Notes: generated from the sequence alone by a model not told the origin. Numbered from the stretch's first letter, positions 1-9,212 are shown. The stretch: DNA of 64,000 nt from VXPW01 sp965115815 (GCA_965115815.1 OZ220465.1:1116001-1180000); one strand, 5' to 3'. Numbers and translations are program-made.

Positions 1-1053
1 CTCGTTCAAGGCCTTGGATGCGCTCTGGTTGACCCTGTGGCAGACCCCGCGCAGCAGGCTCTTCATCAATCGCGCCCAGCGGTAGCCGTTGGACTCGACG
101 ACGAAGGCCAGTTCGCGCAGCAGGTGGCTGCCGCACAGCTGGTGGCGGCACTGCTCGTAACCCATGTACGCAGCCCAGCAGTCGTGGACCAGGACGCCCT
201 GGTAGCGCGGGAGGATGCCGATCTCTTCGATCGCCTCCCGACCGCGCTTGCGGTGCGGGAACTTCACGGTCAGGGTGCCGTCGGTGACGACATGGAGCCA
301 TTGGGTCTTGCCGGCGACCCGGAATCCGGTCTCATCGACATGCAAGGCCGGGCGTTGCAGGAGATGGGCCACGGCGACCTCCTCCCAGGATGCGAGCGCA
401 TCCTGAAAGCGCCGGACATAGCCGAGACAGGTCGCCTCGGAGAGCTTGATGCCGGAGATCGCGTGCACGAGCGAGACAGCACGGCGCAGGGACAGCATCT
501 GGGCGATCAGCAGGTTGAGGACCAAGGCCTGGATGCGGACACCGTACTGCACGGGCCCCGGCATGAGGTCTGGGAACCGGCCCTTGGTCCGGGCCCGGCA
601 CTTCGGGCATTCCTTGATCTCGGCGTCGACGCGGCGCTCGACGACTTCGAACACGATGTCGTAGAGGACGCGGCGCTCCCGATCGACGGGGTCGACGTCG
701 TCGAGGTCGGCGCCGCAAGCGTCGCAGGCATCGACGGTGATCGTCTCCTGGACGGTGGTCGTGCGCCGGTGACCGCCCGTCTGCGGGTTCGGCTTCGGGC
801 CCTTGCCGTGGCTCCCGGTGCGCCGCGCGCTCTCGTCCGGGTCCGTCTGGGACGGCGGCAGACCGGAGTTCCGGCTCGTCTTGCGCGTGGCCTTCTCCAG
901 GAGCACGGCCAGCAGCAGCTGGAGCAGCATCAGCAGGCCGCGGACGAGCGCCTCGCACTCCGGGGAGACCTTGCCTTGCATGCGGAGATCCTGGAACCGC
1001 TTCTGGAAGGCGTCGACTTCCTGGCGCAGGGAGGTGCCGGCGACGCTCGTCAT
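1..1053 (-). CDS. IS66-family transposase (TnpC-like), 3' end beyond window
   Basis: DDE transposase for the IS66-type element. The N-terminal part is followed by a zinc-finger-like stretch (CDACGADL, then CPKCRAR) and the catalytic region with HVDETGFRV and VHDCWAAY, then CGSHLLREL. I chose the ATG at 1051-1053 because the alignment with copy 2 begins there and it overlaps the stop of the small upstream ORF as ATGA. The visible 351 codons are open, with no frameshift or stop, so this copy may be active. Copy 2 at 7137-8615 has lost this ATG and gained a stop, which makes this the better representative of the family. The C-terminus is outside the window. Confidence 0.85.
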   Translation of the reverse strand, partial: MTSVAGTSLRQEVDAFQKRFQDLRMQGKVSPECEALVRGLLMLLQLLLAVLLEKATRKTSRNSGLPPSQTDPDESARRTGSHGKGPKPNPQTGGHRRTTTVQETITVDACDACGADLDDVDPVDRERRVLYDIVFEVVERRVDAEIKECPKCRARTKGRFPDLMPGPVQYGVRIQALVLNLLIAQMLSLRRAVSLVHAISGIKLSEATCLGYVRRFQDALASWEEVAVAHLLQRPALHVDETGFRVAGKTQWLHVVTDGTLTVKFPHRKRGREAIEEIGILPRYQGVLVHDCWAAYMGYEQCRHQLCGSHLLRELAFVVESNGYRWARLMKSLLRGVCHRVNQSASKALNE

Positions 1054-1373
1054 CCCGACGCCTCCACCCCCCGGACGGCCGCCCGCACGGCGAACCGCTC
1101 GCCTTCGGGCATCGTCCGGTAGCGCCGCGCCGGCGGCGGGCGCGTCCGGATGCCGCGGCGCTCCAAGGTCTCCAGCATCCCGAGGCCGGCCCCGACCCTG
1201 GAGCCGCCCTTTGCGGTCGTCCCGTGAAGGGGCTCGCAGAGGGTCTTCGCCCGCTCGGTGCGGCGGCAGGGGGAACACCGACCCACGGTCTCCCGAACCT
1301 CCGCGATCGGCGGGCGGGTCCGGCGGCGGCCCGAACAGGGGGTCGACTTCAGGTCGATGATTCGCTGGTCCAT
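1050..1373 (-). CDS. Small ORF upstream of the IS66 transposase, possible winged-helix fragment
   Basis: An open frame of 107 codons (start MDQRIIDL at 1373; a further in-frame ATG lies at 1469) ends with a TGA that overlaps the transposase ATG, suggesting translational coupling. Its middle (ERAKTLCEPL, then MLETLERRGI followed by a proline-rich RPPPARRY) resembles the small N-terminal domain that precedes DUF4338 (DruA-like) domains. That is a resemblance by eye only. Only the last 20 or so codons are conserved upstream of copy 2. It could be an accessory gene of the element or a captured fragment; function not assigned. Confidence 0.35.
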   Translation of the reverse strand: MDQRIIDLKSTPCSGRRRTRPPIAEVRETVGRCSPCRRTERAKTLCEPLHGTTAKGGSRVGAGLGMLETLERRGIRTRPPPARRYRTMPEGERFAVRAAVRGVEASG

Positions 1374-1936
1374 GGGGATTCCCGCAGCCACGATTCGACG
1401 ACAGCATGCGAATCGGCGGGCGCTTGTCAAGCGGTGCGTGGACGACCCGCCCACGCACCGAAACGTCACCTCCTATCCAAGGCTTGCCGGTATGGGAAAA
1501 CCGCCGTCACCTCGACGCACATATCCGAATGCCATTGTCCCGCCGGGCGATCGACCCGTCGTCGCCTTCGATCCCTACCCTGCCGCCATCCACACCTCCG
1601 ACGCGGTCCGCCCCGATGGCCCATCTTGGAGAGGGTCCCTCCTACAACGTCAAGCGCAGATCTCCGGCGGAGGGGAACGGCAGCCCACGGAACCCGCTCC
1701 ACCGCACCGCACGGCGGACCCGCGACGTCCCGCGCGGGGTGCCCGGTCGCGTTGCGGACCCCTCCCCACAAGGCCGGAACGGGGAGCGGCAGCCGAAGAT
1801 CGACCCACTTCTTGTCAGACGGACCCCGTGCATCCGGTCCTCGGCCGCAAGCGAGTGAAAGGGGCACGGAACAATGCCGGATCCGAACCCGTCAGGAAAA
1901 ACGATTCGTCATCAGTAGGGGGGGGTGAGTAGATAC

Positions 1937-1967
1937 GATTCGTCATCAGTAGGGGGTGAGTAGATAC
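1937..1967. repeat. Duplicated 31 bp terminal repeat of the IS66/MITE-1 family
   Basis: These 31 bp repeat the last 31 bp of the IS66-type element immediately before them, including the terminus GTGAGTAGATAC. They match the right end of MITE-1 (59583-59747). The simplest reading is that an IS66 element landed beside, or recombined with, an older MITE-1 end. Confidence 0.7.
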
Positions 1968-2679
1968 AAAAAAAGGAGATCAAGCCTTGGTTGAAGCAGT
2001 ACGGGTGCATTCCCCCGAGCCGCAATGCGCCGTTCGTGGCGGCGATGGAGGAGGTGCTGGACACGTACCAGCGGGATGTTGCCGAAGACGAGGTTTGGGT
2101 CTGCATGGATGAGACCCGTCGGCAGCAGACCAAGGAAACCCGCCTTCCCCGCCCCGTGCGGCCCGGGCAGCCGGAAATCGTCGACTACGAATACGAGCGA
2201 AACGGCACGGCCCATCTCTTCCTGGCGTTCGCGCCCAATGAAAACTGGCGTACGGTGAAGGTCACCGACCGCCGCACGGCGCGGGACGGGGCGCAGTTCA
2301 TCCGGGAACTCGCGGACGATCCTATCCCCGGCAAGAAGATTGTACTGGTCATGGACAACCTGAACACGCACAGCCCCGCATCGTTGTATGAGGCCTTTGC
2401 ACCCCGGGAGGCCATGCGGGTGCGAAAGCGGTTCGAGTTTCGGTACACGCCGAAGCACGGAAGCTGGCTCACCATGGCCGAGATCGAAATCGGCGCGTTG
2501 TCGCGACCGTGCCTTCGACGACGCATTCCCGACCGTGCCACCCTGCTGCGGGAGACCGCGGCGTGGGTCAAGCGCCGCAACGCGGCCGGCGGCACCGTCG
2601 ACTGGCGGTTCACGACGGCAGACGCCCGGGTGAAACTGAAGTCCCTATACCCATCAATCCAATGATTCCGTACTACTAG
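1968..2679 (+). pseudogene. Truncated IS630-family element (second half of transposase)
   Basis: The region begins in the A7 run that is the frameshift site of the full IS630 copy at 39835-41235 and continues to its terminal repeat (TACTACTAG at 2671-2679). The open frame 1991-2665 encodes the catalytic half: VCMDETRRQQTKETRLP, LVMDNLNTH and a final acidic residue near LTMAEIEIG, the DDE triad of IS630/Tc1-mariner enzymes. The first half (the HTH-containing OrfA) is missing, replaced by the IS66 end, so no functional transposase can be made from this copy. It differs from the complete copy at scattered positions. Confidence 0.85.
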
Positions 2680-2870
2680 TGCCTGCCCGGAAATGCCTAA
2701 GAGCCGGATTACATGAATGAAAGCTCAATACTGAAAGGGCGAAGATTCTTCGAATCCAGCCTGATTTCAGCGGAATATGTCGTTATATGCCATCAAAGAA
2801 GGAATCTTCGGTCCCCCAAATTCCAAATATGGTTGCTTATACAATGTGTTATGATTTTCCGTGCAGACAC
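2679..2870. repeat. MITE-2 copy A (about 192 bp)
   Basis: A short repeat with inverted ends (left GTGCCTGCCCGGAAATG, right end GATTTTCCGTGCAGACAC), no coding capacity, and more than 80 percent identity to copies at 8695-8887 and 60625-60817. It abuts the end of the IS630 remnant, and unlike the other two copies it has no matching target duplication, so one flank has been rearranged. Confidence 0.8.
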
Positions 2871-2897
2871 GAACTAACGACAGGAAGGTTATCGATC

Positions 2898-3734
2898 ATG
2901 AGTGGGACCGCAAACGCTGTGGCGGAGAATGTAGTCCGGCTGCACCCGGGAAAGGACACCGGGCGGGCATCCGAGAGGAAATGGGGCAAAAAGGTCATCG
3001 TTATGGGTTTCTGCATCGTCCCGTCTCTGTTGCTGTGGGTGCAGAACCGCTTGGGGCTCAATCCGACGCAACTCGCTGTGCTGGTGCAGCTCTGCGACTT
3101 CTGGTGGGAGCCTTTCAACCGGACACGGTGGACTCTTCGCTCATGAGGGGGCCGTACATCGTGGCCCATGAGGATCGGCTTTCGACCTCTGTGTGCGACG
3201 ACGGTGGATGGGCTGAAGGCGGTGTCGGCGGCCGAGGGCAGCACGCGCTCGTCCTTGGCGCGGGGATGGTGCGAGTGCGAGGACTGACGCCACGCGAAGG
3301 GCGCCCTGGCCAGGCCTCGGCGCGCGCGGCCTGGCCGGGTCTTGCCTTGTCGCTCGACCTTGTCCTGCCTGCACCCAAGCCTCATGCATGCAGAGTCAAC
3401 CATGTCCGGTTGAAAGGGTGGGAGCGCGACCGGAAGCCATATCCCGGCAAGGCGGTTCTGGCTGAGCGGTTGGGCCTCAGTCCCCGTCAGGTACAGCGCC
3501 ACATCGCGGACCTGGAAACGGCAGGGCCTGTGAAACGCGTCGAGCGTCGAGCGTCGAGCCGTACACGGCGGAAAGCAGACCAACATGTACGACCTCGGCG
3601 GACTGGTGGCGCGACCGAAGAAGCTTGAACCGGAATTCCGCGAGGTGGAAGAGGCCGCCAATACGACCCGCAGGGCGGTATCCAAGCGGGGATATCGCCG
3701 AAACCGAGCCGACGGTGGGGCCAAGCCGTCATGA
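2898..3734 (+). pseudogene. Helix-turn-helix regulator-like gene, split by MITE-4 and frameshifted
   Basis: The start ATG at 2898 has an AGGAAGG ribosome site 9 nt upstream. Residues 1-71 (to QLCDFWWE) are followed by a 306 bp insertion (3111-3416); the frame resumes at 3425 as RDRKPYPGKAVLAERLG. The HTH core LAERLGLSPRQVQRHIADLE is obvious. Near 3535 the heptamer GCGTCGA is repeated three times, and removing one copy restores the frame into YDLGGLVARPKKLEPEFREVE, ending at 3734. Without the insert and the 7 bp slip the protein would be 171 residues. Such proteins occur on plasmids and integrative elements as DNA-binding regulators; the target is unknown. The gene is broken twice and surely non-functional. 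Confidence 0.75.
3111..3416. repeat. MITE-4, 306 bp, inserted in the HTH gene
   Basis: Ends are inverted repeats (CCTTTCAACCGGACACGGT on the left; the complement of the right end reads CTTTCAACCGGACATGGT). It is flanked by an 8 bp duplication, GGTGGGAG, at 3103-3110 and 3417-3424. Removing the insert plus one duplication rejoins the host codons as ...DFWWE-RDRKPY... in frame. It has no coding capacity and there is no second copy in this window. The family of the mobilising transposase is unknown. Confidence 0.85.
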
Positions 3735-3804
3735 TCAAGGCCGGGATGCAAACAAGAACCCCGGGCGCATACCGGGTGGCAGAGGCGGCTCCGGGGTGTA
3801 CGAG

Positions 3805-3912
3805 ATGAATATGGCGGACCAGGGGCCGGACGTCAACGACTTCTACTACACGGACGAAATCCTCGACGATCTCGAAGTCTTCCTCTCGCGCGAGCGGCTT
3901 GGCACCTATCTC
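3805..3912 (+). pseudogene. Abi-like (HEPN) protein, N-terminal fragment
   Basis: ATG at 3805 opens a frame MNMADQGPDVNDFYYTDEI...LGTYL that is cut by the ISNCY-type element after codon 36. The frame resumes exactly after the 6 bp duplication at 5805 (KAARENREEAVRLHVWNTA). N-terminal sequences of this type begin Abi_2-like abortive infection proteins. The gene follows the HTH pseudogene in the same direction. Confidence 0.75.
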
Positions 3913-4049
3913 GTGCCCGCCCGAAAAAGTACAACCAGTTGGCTCCAGTGATGAAAGTGTGCTATTGAAGGGGTGAAGAATCCCTCTGTGGGGCGGGAAT
4001 CGGCCGCTGGGGCCGGAACATCGCGCGGGATTCGGGAATCTTCGGGAGA

Positions 4050-5585
4050 ATGGCCCTGCGGGAGACCGTCCGCCCTCAGCTGGAATGGGGCCAGGTTGCG
4101 ATCGAGGAGATCGAGATCAACGTACACTCGCGGGATGACATTCCGCCGATGCTGCGTGGCCTTCAGTACGTGTATGCCGACCGGTCGACCCGGGTCCGGT
4201 GGTTCGAGATTCTGGAGGAGGGGATCCTTCCCGAGGTATCCCGCCTGCGAGGGCGTCCCGGCATGGAGTTGTGGAAGATCCTGGTGATGGGTCTCCGGAA
4301 GCAGGGTTTGGGCTAGGACTTCGATCCCGTGCACGAGCGGGTGAACGAGCACAGGACGGTTCGGAAGTTTCTGGGGCACACCGACATCTGGGATCACACC
4401 CGGTACGGATATCAGACGATGGTGGACAACGTGAGCCTGCTGACACCGGAAGTGCTGGGGAAGGTGTCGCAGCGGATCGCGGAGAAAGGCCATGCGATGG
4501 TACGGAAGCGGAAGCGGACACGGAAGCGGAAGGACGGCGCGGACGGCACGAACGGCGCGGACGGCGCGAACGGCGCGGACGGCGCGGACGGCACGGACGA
4601 CCGGGGCCGCCGTCGGTCGGACGACCCCCTGCGGGGCCGCTGCGATTCGTTCGTGGTGAAGACGGATGTGCACTACCCGACAGATGTCCACCGGTTGTGG
4701 GATGCGATGCGTTGCCGGGTGCGGGATCCGGGTCGCGCCGCCGTACGCTTGGGGGTGTCCGGATGGCGGCAGTGGCAGCATGGGAGCCGGAAACTACAGC
4801 AGCATTTCCAGCAGGTTCGGCAGACCCGACGGGCCCGTCCGGAGCCGGTCAAGGCGTACCTCGACGCCAGCCGGGCGTGGGTCCGGCGGGCGGAAGAGAC
4901 GGTACCGGTGCTTCGGGAGCGAGGCGTCCCGATCCCCACGGTGCGTTCGGTCGAGTCGTACCTCAAGCATGCCCGCCGGCAGATCCACCAAGTGGACCGC
5001 CGTCTGCTGAAGGGCGAGAAGATTCCGCAGAGCGAGAAGGTGTTTTCGATCTTCGAAGAGCACACACGCTGGTGCGTGAAGGGCAAGGCCGGGGTGCCGG
5101 TGGAACTCGGAGTGCCGGTGGCCGTGCTGGAGGATCAACACGGCTTCCTCCTGCACCATCGGGTCCTGTGGGAAGGCGGAGACGTGGATCATGCCGTGCC
5201 CATGATCCGGGAAGCCCAGGCTCGCTTCCCCGACCTCCGCCTGTGCAGTTTCGATCGGGGCTTTCCCAGCCCCTCCAACCGGATCACCCTGGACGAGCTG
5301 CTGGAGCACCACGTGCTGCCGAAGAAGGGAAAGCTCGGTCAGGCGGACCGGAAACGGGAAGCCGACCCGACGTTCCGGAAGATGCGTCGGCAGCATCCGG
5401 CCGTGGAGTCCGCGATCCACAACCTCGAGCAACGCGGCATGGACCGGGTCCTGTCGTAGGGGGCGGACGGGTTTGCCCGGATGGTGGCACGGTCCGTGAC
5501 CGCCTTCAACGTCCACCGAATCGGGCTGCTGCTGCACCGGCAGGCCCGGGCCCGGGCCCAACGACGACGAAGACGCGCCGCCTGA
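4050..5585 (+). pseudogene. ISNCY-type transposase with two in-frame TAG codons
   Basis: One reading frame of 512 codons encodes an ISNCY-like transposase: KFLGHTDIWDHTRYGYQT and DNVSLLTPEVL near residues 110-140, the catalytic stretch PVAVLEDQHGFLLHH and LCSFDRGF near 350-410, and the C-terminal AVESAIHNLEQRG. Two amber codons interrupt it, at 4314-4316 (GLG*DFDPV) and 5457-5459 (VLS*GADGF); the frame is open on both sides of each, so they are point mutations and not frameshifts. An expanded low-complexity region lies at residues 152-184. The enzyme is inactive unless the codons are read through. Confidence 0.8.
4503..4600 (+). repeat. Short tandem repeat expansion inside the ISNCY transposase
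   Basis: A CGGAAG-type hexamer tract (4503-4532, giving KRKRTRKRK) is followed by 9 bp units GGCGCGGAC/GGCACGAAC (4534-4600, giving repeats of GAD-GTN/GAN). The tract sits just after the DNVSLL region and looks like replication slippage in a linker. Confidence 0.75.
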
Positions 5586-5798
5586 CGGCGGCTTCCTTCC
5601 ACCCCATCCGCGAAGCCCGCCGGGGGCGGGAACGGAGCCGCTCGCCCCGGCAGCCGGATTCGCGGCGGGACAAGCCTGGATGCCGCTGCCCATCGGCAGA
5701 AATCCCCCCAGAAACCGAGCGGACGGGGCACCGAGGGAGGGACCCAACCCGCAATTGCGCCGGCAGACCATCCGAAAGGGGCATTTTCGGGCGGGCAC

Positions 5799-6382
5799 TA
5801 TCTCAAGGCTGCTCGGGAAAACCGGGAAGAGGCGGTCCGGCTCCATGTCTGGAATACCGCGATCAGTGCCGCCTTCTACGGACCGCTGCAGATCCTGGAG
5901 GTCGCGTTGCGCAATGCCATGAACCGAAGGCTTGGCGAACGATACGGCGAAGCCTGGTACGACAACGGCCGTGCGGGTTTCGACAGGGGCGCCCTGGAGC
6001 GGATCACGAATGCGAGAGCCGAAGTGGCGCGGGACAGGCATCGGGACGATCCGCACCGGATCGTAGCGGCGTTGTCGTTCGGGTTCTGGGTCTCGTTGCT
6101 GGGTCCTGGGGGCCGTATGGCCGCAGGGCACAAGGCCAACTACGAGATGACACTCTGGCGCCCGGCGCTGCGCAGCGCTTTCCCACATCGCGCTCCGCTG
6201 ACCCGCAGGCAGGCCCATCGACCGTTGAACGCCTTGCGAACGTTGCGCAACCGGATCGCCCACCATGAACCGATATTCGCCCGGAGTCTCGTTGAAGACC
6301 ATGAGCACATTGTGGAGGTCGCCGGGTGGATCTCGTCGGCGACCCAGGCATGGATCGAACATCACAGCCGTGTCCCAGCTAG
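5799..6382 (+). pseudogene. Abi-like (HEPN) protein, C-terminal fragment
   Basis: Continues the frame broken at 3912: after the duplicated TATCTC the frame reads KAARENREEAVRL, then LQILEVALRNAMNRRLGERY and, near the end, LRTLRNRIAHHEPIF. The RN-x3-H motif (RNRIAH) is the catalytic signature of HEPN ribonucleases and is typical of Abi_2-type abortive infection proteins. After VPA the frame runs into an 11 bp piece of MITE-2 (6383-6393) and then the IS66 end, so the native C-terminus is lost. About 228 residues can be reconstructed. The protein was probably a single-gene phage-defence or toxin-like RNase, now dead. Confidence 0.8.
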
Positions 6383-6393
6383 TGTCTGCACGG

Positions 6394-8623
6394 TATCTAC
6401 TCACCCCCCTACTGATGACGAATCGTTTTTCCTGACGGGTTCGGATCCGGCATTGTCCCGTGCCCCTTTCACTCGCTCGCGGCCGAGGACCGGATGCACG
6501 GGGTCCGGCTGACAAGAAGCGGATCGATCTTCGGCTGCCGCTCCCCGTTCCGGCCTTGAGGGGAGGGTCCACAACGCGACCGGGCACCCCGCGCGGGACG
6601 TCGCGGGTCCGCCGTGCGGTGCGGTGGAGCGGGTTCCGTGGGCTGCCGTTCCCCTCCGCCGGAGATCTGCGCTTGACGTTGTAGGAGGGGCACTCTCCAA
6701 GATGGTCCATCGGGGCGGACCGCGTCGGAGGTGTGGATGGCGGCAGGGTAGGGATCGAAGGCGACGACGGGTCGGAGCCCGGCGATCGTCACGGCCCGGC
6801 CGCCGCAGGACGTGTACCTGGAGGCGTTCCTTGGGGACGGCGCGATCCGGACGCGCCCGCCGCCGGCGCGGCGCAACCTCGGCCTCGACCTCCCCCGCCG
6901 GGCGATCGACCCCTTCCGCTGTGAGTATCCGGTGGAACGTCACCCGGGCTGCGTCCTGCATATTCTCGCGACCGTCGCCTCGGGCCGGGCGCACGGGCCC
7001 ACGTGCGCGGGCCGGAACTCGATCGACCGCCCGCGCCTCCCGCGCCTCGCAGAGAGCGGGGCGCGACGCTACCGGACGATGCCCGAAGGCGAGCGGTTCG
7101 CCGTGCGGGTGGCCGTGCGGGGGTGGAGGCATCGGGAGGACGAGCGTCGCCGGCACATCCCTGCGCCAAGAGGTCGACGCCTTCCGGAAGCGGTTCCAGG
7201 ACCTCCGCACGCAAGGCACGGTCCCCCCGGAGTGCGAGGCGCTCGTCCGCGGCCTGCGGATGCTGCTACAGCTGCTGCTGGCCGTGCTCCTGGAGAAGAC
7301 CACGCGCACGACGAGCCGGAACTCCGGTCGGCCGCCGTCCCAGACGGACCCGGACGAGAGCGCGCGGCGCACCGGGAGCCACGGCAAGGGCCCGAAGCCG
7401 AACCCGCAGACGGGCGGCCACCGGCGCACGACCCCCGTCAAGGAGACGATCACCGTCGAGGCCGGCGACGCCTGCGGCGCCGACCTCGACGATGTCGACC
7501 CCGTCGATCGGGAGCGCCGCGTCCTCTACGACCTCGGGTTCGAAGTCGTCGAGCGCCGCGTCGACGCCGAGATCCAGGAAGGCCCGAAGTGCCGGGCCCG
7601 GACCCAGGGCCGGTTCCCAGACCTCATGCCGGGTCCCGTGCAGTACGGTGTCCGCATCCAGGCCTTGGTCCTCAACCTGCTGATCGCCCAGATGCGGTCC
7701 CTGCGCCGTGCCGTCTCGCTCGTGCACGCGATCTCCGGCATCAGGCTCTCCGAGGCGACCTGCCTCGGCTAGGTCCGGCGCTTTCAGGATGCGCTCGCAT
7801 CCTGGGAGGAGGTCGCCGTGGCCCCTCTCCTGCAACGCCCGGCCGTGCAGGTCGATGAGACCGGATTCCGGGTCGCCGGCAAGACCCCATGGCTCCCTGT
7901 CGTCACCGACGGCACCCTGACCGTGAAGTTCCCGCACCGCACGCGCGGTCGGGAGGCGATCGAAGAGATCGGCATCCTCCCGCGCTACCAAGGTGTCCGG
8001 GTCCACGACGGCTGGGCTGCATACAGGGGCTACGATCCGTGCCGCCACCCGCTGTGCGGCAGCCACCTGCTGCGCGAACGGGCCTTCGTCGTCGAGTCCC
8101 ACGGCTACCGCTGGGCGCGATGGATGAAGAGCCTGCTGCGCGAGGTCTGTCACAGGGTCCACCAGAGCGCATCCAAGGCCTTGAACGAGACCGACCGCCG
8201 GGCCGTGCGCACGCGCTACCGCACCCTCCTCACCCAAGGCGCCCAGGAGCGGCCCGACCTCCCGCCGCGGACGAAAGGAACCCGGGGACGCATCGCAACG
8301 TCCGACGCGCACAACCTGCATGAACGTCTCGGGAAACCCGAGACGTCCGTCCTCCGCTTCATGAAGGACCCCGACGTCCGCTTCACCCACCATGCCGGAG
8401 AACAGAAGATCCGAATGACCAAGGTCAAGATCAAGGTGTCCGGATGGTTCCGCACCATGCTCCACGCAACCGCATGGTGCCGAGGCTCAAGCTTCCTCAC
8501 CTCCATGGAGGCACTCGGCTACCACCCTCTCGTCGCCATCCACATCGCCCTCGACGGAAAGGCCGCAGACATCCTCAACGAGCACTACGGCCAACCCGAC
8601 CCCAACAAGGGGTGAGTAGTTAC
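6394..8623 (+). mobile_element. IS66-type insertion sequence, copy 2 (2230 bp)
   Basis: Left end GTATCTACTCACCCCC at 6394; right end GGGGTGAGTAGTTAC ending at 8623, an inverted repeat with one mismatch in 15. The left 390 bp match copy 1 in inverted orientation; the transposase follows on the plus strand. It lies inside a MITE-2 copy, whose 11 bp left piece (6383-6393) and 65 bp right piece (8624-8688) remain. No 8 bp duplication is visible at the junctions, so part of the target was lost. Confidence 0.85.
7137..8615 (+). pseudogene. IS66-family transposase, start lost and nonsense codon
   Basis: Homologous to copy 1 over its visible length and carries the missing C-terminal part. The start codon equivalent to 1051-1053 is AGG here (7137-7139). 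An in-frame TAG at 7770-7772 replaces the tyrosine of copy 1 (CLG*VRRFQDALAS). The frame is otherwise open to 8615 and contains VDETGFRVAG, VHDGWAAYRGY, CGSHLLRER and a final HHAGEQKIRM with the third acidic residue. Several conserved residues differ from copy 1 (for example R for the leucine of LLREL). The protein cannot be made as a whole, so this copy would need help from an intact relative. Confidence 0.85.
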
Positions 8624-8688
8624 CTTCGTTTCTCCAAATTCTAGATATGATTGTATATACAACGCGTTGTGATTTTCCGTGCAGGCAC
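8624..8688. repeat. Right part of a MITE-2 copy split by the IS66 element
   Basis: 65 bp matching the right third of MITE-2 and ending GATTTTCCGTGCAGGCAC. Its left end is the 11 bp GTGTCTGCACG at 6383-6393, on the other side of the IS66-type element; about 115 bp between them are missing. Confidence 0.75.
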
Positions 8689-8694
8689 TACATA

Positions 8695-8887
8695 GTGTCT
8701 GCACGGAAAATCCCTAAGAGTCTGATTACATGAAAGAAAATCCAATATTGACAGGGCGAAGATTCATCGAATCCAGCCTGATTTCAGCGGAATATGCCGT
8801 CATATGCCCTCAAAGAAGGAATCTTCGGTTCTCCAGATTCCAAATATGGCTGCATATACAATGTGTTATGATTTTCCGTGCAGACAC
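8695..8887. repeat. MITE-2 copy B (193 bp) with 6 bp target duplication
   Basis: Inverted ends GTGTCTGCACGGAAAATC and GATTTTCCGTGCAGACAC; flanked by TACATA at 8689-8694 and 8888-8893. It sits directly beside the split MITE-2 piece, so two copies lie in tandem. It forms the present 3' boundary of the nucleotidyltransferase pseudogene on the minus strand. Confidence 0.85.
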
Positions 8888-8893
8888 TACATA

Positions 8894-9212
8894 GAGTACC
8901 CGGCCTTCACGCAGGGCGTGCTCGAGCACATGATTGGCTCGCCGCGCCAGCGCTCGGCCTCGTCTCGGCTGCAGACCAGAAGGCCCTTCGCGCACCATGG
9001 AATCGTGCGAGGGCGCGCCAGAGGAGGGTCTTTTTGGCGACGCGATCCCGGTCCGGCCCGAAGGGTTTCGCCTCGACGATCAGCAGGTCGAGGTCCGAAT
9101 CCGCCTCAGCGTCGCCGCGGGCGCGCGAGCCGAACAGGATCACCCGCTCCGGGTCGGCCGCTTCGGCAATGGCCGCCCTCACGCGCCCCGGAAGCGAATC
9201 GTCAACCCGCAT
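8894..9212 (-). pseudogene. MntA-type nucleotidyltransferase domain protein, frameshifted
   Basis: The minus-strand start ATG at 9212 overlaps the stop of the preceding small ORF. The frame gives RVILFGSRARGDAEADSDLDLLIVE, the polymerase-beta-like nucleotidyltransferase signature (GSxARG then DxD). A frameshift near 8995 moves the rest into another frame (RRANHVLEHALREGRVLYV), and the C-terminus then runs into MITE-2. MntA-like enzymes usually pair with HepT (HEPN) toxins as AMP-transferring antitoxins; no HepT is visible here. It is the third gene of a decayed minus-strand group. Confidence 0.7.

Larger units (their letters stand above)
1..1936 (-). mobile_element. IS66-type insertion sequence, copy 1 (continues off the left edge)
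   Basis: The right end (1921-1936) reads GTATCTACTCACCCCC on the minus strand, the same terminus seen at 6394 and on the short repeats at 33407 and 59583. The block 1550-1936 is repeated in inverted orientation at 6394-6775. The transposase occupies 1-1053 on the minus strand and runs out of the window, so the far end cannot be seen. About 500 bp between the terminal block and the transposase (1054-1550) are not shared with copy 2. A second copy of the last 31 bp follows at 1937-1967, and the element abuts a truncated IS630 exactly at its A7 run. Confidence 0.8.
3913..5798 (+). mobile_element. ISNCY-type (ISDol1-like) insertion sequence, 1886 bp
   Basis: Terminal inverted repeats GTGCCCGCCCGAAAA (3913) and the complement of CATTTTCGGGCGGGCAC (5782-5798) bracket one transposase frame. 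A 6 bp target duplication TATCTC lies at 3907-3912 and 5799-5804. The insertion splits an Abi-like gene; deleting the element and one duplication restores its frame. The first 120 bp also occur as an isolated remnant at 37659-37780. Family assignment rests on the transposase resemblance described separately. Confidence 0.85.

Noticed and set aside
4199..6268. A 689-codon plus-strand frame and a 638-codon minus-strand frame (4794-6710)
   Set aside because: Both run across the ISNCY transposase and Abi remnant in wrong frames, are very rich in Arg, Gly and Pro, and carry no motif.
4050..8615. In-frame TAG codons in several transposases, suggesting amber recoding
   Set aside because: TAG is used as a normal stop by the intact maturase (43487-43489), the RT-nitrilase gene and others. 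The affected transposases also show lost starts or frameshifts, so decay is the better explanation.
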